From contig JAJPIS010000118.1 of NCBI GenBank assembly GCA_021324635.1, positions 1-64,000 on the forward strand: 64,000 nt of DNA. Direction: 5' to 3'. Below, piece by piece: positions 1-7,629 of the stretch; position 1 is the first letter of the stretch, and every line of letters starts with the position of its first letter. Made by a program: the position numbers and the translations under genes. Source of the stretch: Gemmatimonadota bacterium (GTDB lineage: Bacteria; Gemmatimonadota; Gemmatimonadetes; Gemmatimonadales; Gemmatimonadaceae). Under the pieces are notes generated by a model, which had not been told where the DNA came from, made no database searches, and saw nothing but the letters and a program-made list of their open reading frames with translations.

Positions 1-1560
1 CTGACGGCGACCGGGGTCGCGATCGGCACTCCCGCGTACATGAGCCCGGAGCAGTGCGCGGGCGATCGGGAGATCGACGGCCGGAGCGATCTCTACTCGC
101 TTGGCGTGGTCGGCTACCAGATGCTCACCGGGACGGTCCCGTTCACCGGGAGCGGCACGGGTGCGCTGCTCGTCAAGCACATCTCCGAGCGCCCGGTCCC
201 GGTCACCACGCGCGCCCCGGATGTGCCGCCATGGCTCGGCCAGGTGATCATGCGGTTGCTCGAGAAGCAGCCGGCCGACCGGTATCCCGATGCGGGCCTG
301 CTGCTCCGTGCGTTCGAGCAGGGCGACGTCGCCCCGCAGCCGCAGCCGTCCGCCGGGCAGTGGGCCCCGGGCCCCGAGGTCCGCCCACCGGAGATCGGGC
401 GGACGGTCGCCGGTGCGCCGCCGAGTCAGGGCGCCGCCGCCCTGGCGGCCGCACCCGGCGCCGGCGTCCCGTGGACGTTACCCTCGGAGCGCGACCTCGC
501 GCGGTGGTCGGCACCGGCGGTGGTGAAGTTCCGGCGCAAGCTGGTGAAGTGGGGCATCGCCGCCGCGATCTGCATCGTGATCTCGATCTTCAGCGCCGAT
601 ACCGATCTCCTCGGCCTCGCGCTCGCGATCTGCGGCTATCTCGCGTGGCGCTACGGCAAGCTCTGGAGCGACGGGGACGGCTACGATTGGCGCGATGTCC
701 TGAAGCAGCCACGCGACCGACTGTTCTTCGACGTCGCGGCGGAGTCGATCGACAGCGCGCGGGCGCTCTTCGACAAGGACAAGCGCGCGGCCGCGCGTGC
801 CCGCTTGCGCGGCAGTGCGGCGCAGGCGAGCCCGCCCTGGGCACCGATCCCGGCCGGTGCGGCGGCGCCGGGCATGGCGTCGCCATTCCGGCCCTCGACC
901 CAGCAGCCCTCCCCGGCGCCCGCGCCGTTCGCGCCGTTCGCGCCGCTGGCCCCGCCGGGCCCTGTCGGGCCGCCGCCTTTCGTGCCGAGTCCCGCCCCGC
1001 TGCCGTCGCGGGACGCGGTCGGTGGGCTGGTGCCGACCGAGGTGCTCAACAGCGTACACGGCCCGATCGTCCGGCGCGCCGTCGAGGACCGTGGCGCCGT
1101 GCGGCAGGAGGTCGGCCGGCTCGGCCCGGCCGATCGCGCGTTGCTCCCCGATGTGGTTTCCACCGTCGACGCCCTCGTCGAGCGCATCGCGTCACTCGCG
1201 ATCGCGCTCCATCGGCTCGACGGCGATCTCTCGCCGGACGCGCTGCCGGAGCTCGACAAGCGGATCGCCGGGGCCGAGGGCGAGTCGACGAGCACGCCGG
1301 ACCGCGAGCGGAAGCTCGGCCTGTTGCGCCGGCAACGCGCGACGCTCCAGGATCTCGCCGACCGCCGAGCCACGCTCTCCTCGCAACTCGAGAATGCCGG
1401 GCTCGTCCTCCGCAACATCCGCTACGATCTCGTCCGCCTGCGCTCGGCGGGCGTACAGTCGGCGATCGATGACGTGGCGAGCGCGACGCAGGAAGCGCGC
1501 GCGCTCTCGCGCGAGATCGCGCACGTGCTCAATGCCGCCGAGGAGCTGAAGACCGTCTGA
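1..1560 (+). CDS. Membrane serine/threonine protein kinase, C-terminal part (5' end outside window)
   Basis: The reading frame is open from base 1, so the start and the ATP-binding lobe lie upstream. The first visible codons give GTPAYMSPEQ, the end of the kinase activation segment (residues 9-18 of the visible part), followed by SDLYSLGVVGYQMLTG, the subdomain IX region with its conserved Asp. These are Hanks-type (PknB-like) kinase signatures. A Pro/Ala-rich linker follows, then a hydrophobic stretch near residues 180-215 that could form two membrane passes. A second Pro-rich linker leads to a charged helical, probably coiled-coil tail (about 395-515). The layout suggests a cytoplasmic kinase tethered to the inner membrane; its substrates cannot be read from sequence. 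It converges on the hydrolase gene across a REP-like repeat. Confidence 0.93.
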   Translation: MTATGVAIGTPAYMSPEQCAGDREIDGRSDLYSLGVVGYQMLTGTVPFTGSGTGALLVKHISERPVPVTTRAPDVPPWLGQVIMRLLEKQPADRYPDAGLLLRAFEQGDVAPQPQPSAGQWAPGPEVRPPEIGRTVAGAPPSQGAAALAAAPGAGVPWTLPSERDLARWSAPAVVKFRRKLVKWGIAAAICIVISIFSADTDLLGLALAICGYLAWRYGKLWSDGDGYDWRDVLKQPRDRLFFDVAAESIDSARALFDKDKRAAARARLRGSAAQASPPWAPIPAGAAAPGMASPFRPSTQQPSPAPAPFAPFAPLAPPGPVGPPPFVPSPAPLPSRDAVGGLVPTEVLNSVHGPIVRRAVEDRGAVRQEVGRLGPADRALLPDVVSTVDALVERIASLAIALHRLDGDLSPDALPELDKRIAGAEGESTSTPDRERKLGLLRRQRATLQDLADRRATLSSQLENAGLVLRNIRYDLVRLRSAGVQSAIDDVASATQEARALSREIAHVLNAAEELKTV

Positions 1561-1615
1561 CGGCCGCCGGCGCCGCCGCACGGAGGGTCGTGCCGCGACG
1601 TCGGGTGTCGTTCAT

Positions 1616-1713
1616 GCCGGCATCGGTGCGGGATGCGCATCGCGGGCGGCATGAATGCCGCCCGGCATCGGTGTGGGATGCGCATCGCGGGCGGCATGAA
1701 TGCCGCCCCTACG
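1616..1713. repeat. REP-like palindromic repeat, two tandem copies (locus 1)
   Basis: Two consecutive units of about 47 bp, each carrying GCGGGCGGCATGAATGCCGC, whose GGCGGCAT and ATGCCGCC arms form a near-perfect palindrome around a 2-nt centre. Each unit also has a GGCATCGGTG(C/T)GGGATGCGCATCGCG segment. The same family recurs near 32.6 kb and 52.1-52.4 kb. The repeat fills the space between the converging kinase and hydrolase genes. Its outer end, read on the minus strand, begins TAGGGGCGGC and supplies the TAG stop of the hydrolase gene. Confidence 0.8.
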
Positions 1714-2620
1714 CGCGGGGGCCGGGCGGCGGCGCGGGCGACGGGCTCGGGGTGTCGACGGGATCGGGACGCTCGAGCAACGCGCGGATCACCTCTCCGA
1801 CCTGCTCGGGCGATTCTTCCGGCGAATAGTGACCACCGGCGACGACATCGAGCGTCGCCCCGGGGAATTGTGCCTGGAGCCGACGGCCGAGGGCGACCGG
1901 GAGCAGGGGATCGTCGGCTCCCCAGACGATCGCCGTGGGCGGGACCGCCGCCATGGGGTCGGTCGTCCACACCGGCGCCATCGCGCGCGGCCGGGTGCCG
2001 AGGGCGCGCAGGTGCTGGAGGAGCATCCGCCGGCCATCGGCGCCGGCGTTGGGCGGTCCGATGAACGGACGGAGATAGTGCTGCGCCGAGTGCGTGAAAG
2101 TCGCCGGAGCACGATAGCCCCGGGCGAGATATCGGCGCAGGATCCGGAGGAGGATCGGCGGCGGAAGCAGCGCGAGAACGGGGAGCGCGAGCCGCGCGAG
2201 TGTCGCCGTCCGGTCCGGCCAGGAGTACGCGGTCACCGCGTCGACCAGGCAGAGCCTGGTGAGCCGCGACGGCTGCGTGGCCAGCACCTCGAGTAGGATC
2301 GCGGCCCCGCACCCCTGTCCGGCGGCACAGACGCGCTCGATCCCGAGCACATCGAGGAACGTGCCGAGCCGCGCGGCGTGCCCGGCGACAGTGATGTCCG
2401 CCGCAGCCCCGCGCTGCGCGGACGGATCGCTGCGCCCAAAGCCCAGCAGGTCGGGGACGATGACCCGGTGTCCGGCGGGGATGAGCGGGACGACTCGGGT
2501 CCACAGGTACGACGACGTCGGGAACCCATGCACGAGCAACACGGGCTCGCCGGCGCCCCGCGTCCCCGCCGCGTAGTAGTACAGCCGGGCATCGCCGACG
2601 TCGATGAATTCGCCCCTCAC
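1709..2620 (-). CDS. Alpha/beta hydrolase fold protein with degenerate nucleophile elbow
   Basis: A 303-aa protein from a GTG start; the frame is open further upstream, but that would run through the start of the divergent gene and a Gly-rich stretch with no homology signal. The hydrolase fold shows the oxyanion motif VHGFPTSSYLW (about 30-40), a conserved DLLGFGRSD strand, a candidate acid in VWGADDPLLP and the catalytic His in AGGHYSPEESPEQV near the C-terminus. It most resembles the haloalkane dehalogenase/epoxide hydrolase branch. The elbow, normally G-x-Nuc-x-G, reads GQGCG (101-105), so the nucleophile position holds Gly, next to a Cys. It may be a non-catalytic relative or use an unusual mechanism. 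Divergent from the next gene; its stop lies in a REP-like repeat. Confidence 0.8.
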   Translation of the reverse strand: MRGEFIDVGDARLYYYAAGTRGAGEPVLLVHGFPTSSYLWTRVVPLIPAGHRVIVPDLLGFGRSDPSAQRGAAADITVAGHAARLGTFLDVLGIERVCAAGQGCGAAILLEVLATQPSRLTRLCLVDAVTAYSWPDRTATLARLALPVLALLPPPILLRILRRYLARGYRAPATFTHSAQHYLRPFIGPPNAGADGRRMLLQHLRALGTRPRAMAPVWTTDPMAAVPPTAIVWGADDPLLPVALGRRLQAQFPGATLDVVAGGHYSPEESPEQVGEVIRALLERPDPVDTPSPSPAPPPGPRA

Positions 2621-2714
2621 GACCTCGCTCGCGCCCCGTCGCGTCGGGACATGTCGGGATGGCAGATGTGCCGGTGCTGCCGCACGATGGGCTCTAGCGG
2701 GCCCGCGGAAGAAT

Positions 2715-4163
2715 ATGCTAACGTTATGCGTGACCGCGCCCCCGCCCAGCCACCCCAACCCGCTCGCGCCGTCGGCCACGCTCTCACCGTCCTCGCCACT
2801 CTCGCCGCCGGTCTCGCCCGCCTCCCCCGCCTCCGCCACCTCCCCCGCCTCCCCCGCCGCCTCCTCCCACCCCTCCCCGACCCCCCACTCCACCGCACTG
2901 CCGGGAGTCCCGGCGGCCGGACCAGTGTCGCCCGTGCCTCCGACCCCGGGCACGGCCTCCCGCACGCCACATCCGGCGGTGGTGTCGGTCTCCGGTGGGA
3001 GCATGTCCTCGGCGGTCGCGCCGCCTCTGTCCTCCGCGGCGTCGCCCGCAGCCCCGCCGGCCCCGCCCCCCCCGCCCCCCCCACCGGCCAGTCCGGTGCG
3101 ATTCGCGCTGGAGTGGCTGCTGGCGCACGGGGCGCCGCCCGTGCAGTATCGCGCGATCGTCGACGTCGCGCGGCTGACCGCGCCGAAGGCGACGGCCCTT
3201 CCGCTCGCGTACATCCCCTCGCTTCAGCTCGCGGTCACCCAGCAGCCCGATGGGCGCTGGGGGCGGACGATGCTCGGCGTGCCGGGCCCGCGCGCGGAGG
3301 GGTTCGACGGCGTCGGGACGATCCCGGCGGTGCGGCGGCTGCTCGAGTACGGCTGGGACCGCGAATCTCCGCCGCTGGCGCGGGTGCGGCGCCTGCTCTT
3401 CCGGCTGCTCGCCGAGGACGACGACCAGGCGTACCTGTTCGAGTTCGCCCCTCCGAAGGGCAAGGCGGACGAGGACACCACCCGCCGTGGCCGGGGCATC
3501 CTGCGGGAGGCGGCGGCGAGTGCGCTGGCACAGGCCGGTTACGAGGACGACCCTCGGCTCCGCGGTGCGGCACGGCGCATCATCGACCGCATCAACGCGT
3601 ACCTGAAGTCGCCGCTCGCCCAGAAGCCGTGGGTCCGCGTCGCCAACCGGCAGGTGCTGGCCCCCGAGGCGGCGCCGCCCTCGATCCACGCGCTCACCAT
3701 GCTCGCCCACATGCCGTTCTTCCGGAGCGAGCATCACGAGCACGTCGAGCGGCTCTACACCTTCCTGACTCAGCCGCTACCGCGCCAGGAATCGGCGCAG
3801 CTCCTCGGTGGCACGATCCACGCGCAGCCGCACCTGGTCCTCGGTGATCTGCTCCCGCACCGCAACGCCGTCGAGGCCGACGTACCGGCGGCGCTCATGT
3901 GGCTCGAGCTGATGGCGCGACTGGGCTTTCTGCGCCGGAACGAGAACTGGTCGAAGCTGTTCGACCGCTTTGTCGATGACTGCGATCGTCACGGTGTCTG
4001 GCATCCGCACAAGGGGACCGCGATGCCGCGGTCGGCCAGTCCGTACGTCTGGCCCATGTTCCCCCTCGAGGAGACATCGGCCGGTGAGGAGCGCTGGACC
4101 GACGTCACGCTGCGCATCGGCATCATCGGCCGGTGCGCCGGCCGCCCGATCGAACTGGTCTGA
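2715..4163 (+). CDS. Conserved all-helical protein of unknown function, possibly alpha-toroid (prenyltransferase/squalene-cyclase-like)
   Basis: A 482-aa protein with the start placed at the first ATG after the divergent hydrolase; an ATG at 3001 would remove most of the low-complexity N-terminus and is a credible alternative. Residues to about 125 are Pro/Ser/Ala-rich with no recognisable domain. The remainder is helical, beginning near RFALEWLLAHGAPPVQYRAI and including PDGRWG, a motif type seen in prenyltransferase and terpene-cyclase alpha-toroid repeats; this assignment is only an inference. No signal peptide is clear. The downstream SelW-like gene has its ribosome-binding site directly on this gene's stop (TGAGGAA), so the two are probably co-transcribed and cotranslated. 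No catalytic function can be assigned. Confidence 0.72.
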   Translation: MLTLCVTAPPPSHPNPLAPSATLSPSSPLSPPVSPASPASATSPASPAASSHPSPTPHSTALPGVPAAGPVSPVPPTPGTASRTPHPAVVSVSGGSMSSAVAPPLSSAASPAAPPAPPPPPPPPASPVRFALEWLLAHGAPPVQYRAIVDVARLTAPKATALPLAYIPSLQLAVTQQPDGRWGRTMLGVPGPRAEGFDGVGTIPAVRRLLEYGWDRESPPLARVRRLLFRLLAEDDDQAYLFEFAPPKGKADEDTTRRGRGILREAAASALAQAGYEDDPRLRGAARRIIDRINAYLKSPLAQKPWVRVANRQVLAPEAAPPSIHALTMLAHMPFFRSEHHEHVERLYTFLTQPLPRQESAQLLGGTIHAQPHLVLGDLLPHRNAVEADVPAALMWLELMARLGFLRRNENWSKLFDRFVDDCDRHGVWHPHKGTAMPRSASPYVWPMFPLEETSAGEERWTDVTLRIGIIGRCAGRPIELV

Positions 4164-4175
4164 GGAACCGCCGTC

Positions 4176-4418
4176 ATGCAGATCGCGATCGAATACTGCG
4201 TCGTCTGAAACTACAAGCCGCGGGCTACCAGTCTGGCAGCCGAGATTCGCGCGCGCTTTCCGGACGCGACGGTACAGCTCATCCCCTCCAAGGGCGGACG
4301 CTTCGAGGTGATGCGCGACGGCGTCCCCATCTTCGAGAAATCCAAGGTCGGGCGTCACCCGTCCCCTGGAGAGGTCGTAGCCTCGTTGGAGGCGGGTCGC
4401 GGGAAGGACACCCAATGA
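4176..4418 (+). CDS. SelW/Rdx-family thioredoxin-like selenoprotein candidate (in-frame UGA = Sec11)
   Basis: An 80-residue frame starting MQIAIEYCVV, then TGA (4206-4208), then NYKPRATSLAAEI and on to TGA at 4416. Homologues of the SelT/SelW/SelH (Rdx) family begin with an IEYC-x-x-C/U-NY-x-PRA pattern. Here the UGA falls exactly on the second redox position of CxxU (C8, U11). The frame beyond it keeps family features to the end, including the GGRFEV and F-x-KSK-x-GRHPSPGEV blocks. A ribosome-binding site (AGGAA, 4163-4167) sits 8 bases before the ATG and overlaps the upstream stop. A hairpin of bacterial SECIS form lies 3' of the UGA. If decoded, it is a small cytoplasmic oxidoreductase with a Cys-Sec pair. 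Whether the cell has SelA, SelB and SelD cannot be seen here. A point mutation of a Cys codon (TGC/TGT to TGA) is the alternative. Confidence 0.82.
4221..4242 (+). promoter_or_regulatory. Candidate bacterial SECIS hairpin for UGA recoding
   Basis: The stem is CGG/CCG and CT/AG (one bulged G), an A.C mismatch, then CCA/TGG closing a 3-base loop GTC (4231-4233). The loop lies 22 bases 3' of the UGA at 4206-4208. Bacterial SECIS elements are known to lie inside the coding region just after the UGA, with a small apical loop carrying a G at its first or second position; this hairpin meets both conditions. The pairing was found by eye, without an energy calculation. Confidence 0.6.
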
Positions 4419-4510
4419 GCGCTTCCCTCCGGTCGAAGCCGCTAGATCGTTCCACCACAACGAGATAGCGGATCCGACCGGCCGGTGCGCGATATGCTTC
4501 TGCGGGCGAC

Positions 4511-5095
4511 ATGTCGACCTCGGTCGTGGCCCCGGCGATGATCGCAGCGCTGCTCCTGGCGGCGCCGCGGATGGCGCGCGCTCAGGCCACAGCCGTACGC
4601 GTTCCGCATCCGGGAAGCGCCGCGGGCGGCGCGACGGGCGGGGGGGCGCCGCTGACGGGTGGGCAGCGTGCCGAGCAGGGCATCCCGCCGCAGTACGTGC
4701 CACCGACCGGGATGTGCCGCGTGTGGGTCCGTGGGGTGCCGCCGGCGCAGCAGCCGGCCCCGACCGAGTGCGCCAAGGCCGTGCGTGTGCGCGCGCCCAA
4801 CTCGCGCGTCGTCTTCGGCAGCAGCAAACCCGCGACCGCCAGGCCTGTCCTGCCCCGGCCCCCGATCACCGGCAACGCGATCCTGTCGCCGGAGCATTCG
4901 TCCGTGTATGCGCCCGCGCATCCGGTGCCCGCGATCCCCGATCGGGTCCGCACCGCGCCCACGACCCCGATGCACCCGCCGCAGCCGATGGGCCCCGCTC
5001 GGGTGATTCCGCCCGCGCCGCAACCGCACGGCCGCGTCGCCGCGCCGCGCGTGCGGATGTCGGTCCCGAAGCCTCCTCCGCGCCACGGACGCTGA
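4511..5095 (+). CDS. Small secreted proline-rich protein of unknown function
   Basis: A 194-aa protein with an N-terminal signal peptide (hydrophobic VVAPAMIAALLLAAP then ARAQA, cleavage likely near residue 26). The mature part contains the block GIPPQYVPPTGMCRVW, with a second Cys in PTECAKA about 25 residues on. Similar PP-GMCRVW blocks occur in short secreted bacterial proteins of unknown function, and the two Cys could pair in the periplasm. The rest is Pro/Ala/Arg-rich without a recognisable fold. It lies between the SelW-like gene and the helicase on the same strand; no functional link is evident. Confidence 0.68.
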   Translation: MSTSVVAPAMIAALLLAAPRMARAQATAVRVPHPGSAAGGATGGGAPLTGGQRAEQGIPPQYVPPTGMCRVWVRGVPPAQQPAPTECAKAVRVRAPNSRVVFGSSKPATARPVLPRPPITGNAILSPEHSSVYAPAHPVPAIPDRVRTAPTTPMHPPQPMGPARVIPPAPQPHGRVAAPRVRMSVPKPPPRHGR

Positions 5096-5104
5096 GCCCG
5101 ACCG

Positions 5105-7336
5105 GTGATCCGTCGGGCCGTCACTGATCGGTATCTCCCGCCCGACCATGAGGCGTTCGTCGCGGCCGAGCCGCCGACGGGACGCGTGATCGTGATCGCG
5201 CCGACGCGGGCGGCCTGCGAGACGATCGAGCTGGCGATGGGGCTGCACCTCGACACGTTCCTGGAGCGGGCGCACGGGGCCGACCTGCGCGAGCTGGCGG
5301 GGCGTGGCCAGGGCTTCGGGATCGTTGCCGGGACCGGGACGGGGAAGACGCTCGCCATTCGGCCGATCGCCGAGGTGATCCTCCGCGGCGCGCCGCTCCG
5401 CGTGGGCGTCGTGAACCGCGAGCGTGAGGCGACACCGGAGACGCCGACCTGGAACGTCATCATCGTCACCACGGGCATCGCTCGCCGCTGGTTCCAGGAC
5501 GGCGACATCCTGCCGACTGACACGCTGGTCGTCGACGAGATTCACCAGACGTCGGCCGAGCTCGAGCTCTGCCTCGCGCTCGGGAAACGCAACCGCAATC
5601 GGTTCATCTGGCTCTCGGCGACGGTCGACCCTCGGTTCTACGCGCGCTATCTGGACTCGGCCACGGTCGTCGAGAGCACGGCCTTCGATCCCGACAAGGC
5701 GGCGACCGTTCGCGTCGTTCGCAAGGAGCCACTCGAGTTTCTCGACGACCGGTTCCTGCGCGACGTCCTCCGGCAGGCTCACGGCGTCGGCGTGTTCCTC
5801 CCGACGCGCGCGGCCGTCGAGGAAGCCGCGGCAGCGGTCGGGAGTCGCTTCCCGCGCATCACGGTCGCGTTCTACCACGGCGGGGAACCGATCCGCGTGA
5901 TCCGCCCGTTTCTCGACGGGAGCGCGTCCAAGCCGTACCTGCTCACCATGACGGCCGCCGGGCAGAGTGCCCTCAACGTCCACGGCCTCGACACGGTGGT
6001 CATCGACGACACGCGGTTCGCCAACGTCATCGAGCGCGGGCGCAATGTGCTCACCCGCCTCCACCTCGGCGCCAACGAGATCCTCCAGATGGCGGGCCGC
6101 GTCCACGGACGCGTCGCCGGCGGCCGGGTCTTCATCCTGTCGGACCGCGACATCGATTTCGCCACCCTCCGGCCGCAGGAGCCGGAGTTCCAGCTCGCCG
6201 GCGACTCGGAGCGCGTGGCGCTCACCTGCGCCAGCCTGGGCGTCCGCGCCGACGACCTCGATCTCCCCGTCCCGCTCGACCGCGCCGCCTACCGTCGAGC
6301 GGTGATGCTCCTCGAGGCGCGCGGCGTCATCGATGCGGCGACCGGCCGCCTCTCGGAATACGGGCGCGCCGTCGAAGCGCTTCCGGTCGATCGCCCATGG
6401 GCGGAGTTGATCGTCAACGCCGGCGAGGATCTGCTGCCCTACGTCGCCGTCATGAGCTCGATCGACTCGCTCCACCGCATGACGCGTGAGGAGCGCGACC
6501 TCGCCGGGCTCATCGTCCCGGGGAGCGACCATCTCACGGCGTACAACGTGTACGCCGAGGCGTTTGCGCGGTGCGGGTACGTGGGTGAGGTGTACGGGCT
6601 GGCGCGGCATCTCTTCGACGAGCGCATCGAGGAGTGGGCCGAGCGCCGCGGTGTGCTCATCAAGGCGCTGGAGGATGCCGCGCTCGCGACCGCGAGCGTC
6701 TACCGCAGCGTCGGCCTGCCGCTCCCGGCCGCACTCCCGCTGGCCGGCGAGCCGGTCCGCCGCCGGTTCGGGGAGCTGGTCGCCGAGTACATGCCGCTCG
6801 ATCTCGTCATCGACGAGGAGACGGCCGACGGCGAGGCGGCTCGCGTGTCGCGGTCGAGCGTCTGTGGCAGTTGGGGCGCGGTCGCCGGGACGCTGCGCTT
6901 CTTCGCCGACCGGTGGGGCATCCCACGGGCGGCGATCGAGGGGACGCAGATCCCGATGGATCTGATCCGCGCCCACGCGACCCGGAGCGACGGTGCCCTC
7001 GTCTACGATCCGCGACGCCGCCCCGTCCCGTTCGCCACCGAGTACCGGCTCATGTATCACGGATTCGAGCTGGAGCGCGAGCTCGAGCCGGTCGCGGTGG
7101 CTCCGCCCGCCGAGGAGGTGCTGACGCTGAAGCGCGAGTACGCCGAGCGCGTGCACGAGCGGCGATCCGAGCGCGCCGCACATGCGGATTCCCGCGCGCG
7201 GGGACGACACCACGGCCGCCGGCCGGGGGGCGCGGGGCACGGGGGCCGGAGCGGCGGCGGTCGACCGGGCGGCCGCCCAGCGGGTGGCGGCGGGCGCCAC
7301 GGCGGGCGCAGGGGCGGCGGACGGCGGAGCGGATAG
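5105..7336 (+). CDS. DEAH-type superfamily 2 helicase with RG-rich C-terminal tail
   Basis: A 743-aa protein from a GTG start 9 bases after the previous stop. Motifs in order: Walker A GTGTGKT (76-82), Walker B DEIH (144-147), SAT (171-173), a motif V-like TAAGQSALNVHGLDTVVID (283-301) and a motif VI-like QMAGRVHGR (328-336). A winged-helix/HA2-like part follows, with LEARGVIDAATGRLSEYGR matching the layout of HrpA/HrpB/DHX helicases, and SDHLTAYNVYAEAF resembles the SDHL motif of that family. The last 50 or so residues are almost entirely Gly, Arg and His repeats, as in RNA-binding RGG tails. It is shorter than HrpA (about 1300 aa) and motif VI has one residue more than QRxGRxGR. Likely an RNA-dependent NTPase, perhaps in ribosome assembly or RNA decay; the exact role is unknown. 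Confidence 0.85.
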   Translation: MIRRAVTDRYLPPDHEAFVAAEPPTGRVIVIAPTRAACETIELAMGLHLDTFLERAHGADLRELAGRGQGFGIVAGTGTGKTLAIRPIAEVILRGAPLRVGVVNREREATPETPTWNVIIVTTGIARRWFQDGDILPTDTLVVDEIHQTSAELELCLALGKRNRNRFIWLSATVDPRFYARYLDSATVVESTAFDPDKAATVRVVRKEPLEFLDDRFLRDVLRQAHGVGVFLPTRAAVEEAAAAVGSRFPRITVAFYHGGEPIRVIRPFLDGSASKPYLLTMTAAGQSALNVHGLDTVVIDDTRFANVIERGRNVLTRLHLGANEILQMAGRVHGRVAGGRVFILSDRDIDFATLRPQEPEFQLAGDSERVALTCASLGVRADDLDLPVPLDRAAYRRAVMLLEARGVIDAATGRLSEYGRAVEALPVDRPWAELIVNAGEDLLPYVAVMSSIDSLHRMTREERDLAGLIVPGSDHLTAYNVYAEAFARCGYVGEVYGLARHLFDERIEEWAERRGVLIKALEDAALATASVYRSVGLPLPAALPLAGEPVRRRFGELVAEYMPLDLVIDEETADGEAARVSRSSVCGSWGAVAGTLRFFADRWGIPRAAIEGTQIPMDLIRAHATRSDGALVYDPRRRPVPFATEYRLMYHGFELERELEPVAVAPPAEEVLTLKREYAERVHERRSERAAHADSRARGRHHGRRPGGAGHGGRSGGGRPGGRPAGGGGRHGGRRGGGRRSG

Positions 7337-7345
7337 CGACCCGAG

Positions 7346-7629
7346 GTGCAGGCCGCGCCCACCGCGCACGGCGACGCGGCGCTGGTCGCGTTGCGCGGGT
7401 CGTGGGACCGCAGCCGTGAGACCGGTTACAAGGTGGTGCTCGTCCGCTGAAATGGCGCCGGCGCCGGGAGCGGCCCCGCCGCGGGCGCACCCATGGATTT
7501 CGTGACCGGCTGGTCCGACGGATCCGATCACCGGGGTCGCCCGGTCGACGTCGTGGCCGACCGCGCGGGCAACCTGTTCATCAGCGACGATGAGGCGAAC
7601 GCGATCTACACGCTCACCTACGGCGGCCC
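7346..7629 (+). pseudogene. Remnant of a PQQ/sorbosone-type sugar dehydrogenase C-terminus
   Basis: After the helicase stop the same frame reads HGDAALVALRGSWDRSRETG, then YKVVLVR, an in-frame TGA (7448-7450) and then DFVTGWSDGSDHRGRPVDVV and LFISDDEANAIYTLTYGG. This matches the last 90 or so residues of the soluble glucose/sorbosone dehydrogenase beta-propeller family (RGSWNRS...GYKVV, DFVTGW...GRPVDV, SDD..GAIYR..Y). No upstream propeller blades remain, and the TGA replaces what is probably a Trp codon. The 3' end runs into the end of the converging pgl gene. It is best read as a deletion remnant. Confidence 0.72.

Noticed and set aside
7448-7450. In-frame TGA of the dehydrogenase remnant as a second selenocysteine codon
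   Set aside because: The family has no conserved Cys at this place (an aromatic residue is more likely), the gene is truncated, and no suitable hairpin follows.
4442-7531. Long minus-strand open frame opposite the helicase (over 1000 codons)
   Set aside because: It is antisense to a gene with clear motifs and is Arg/Asp/Gly-rich without any recognisable domain, a common artefact of high GC content.
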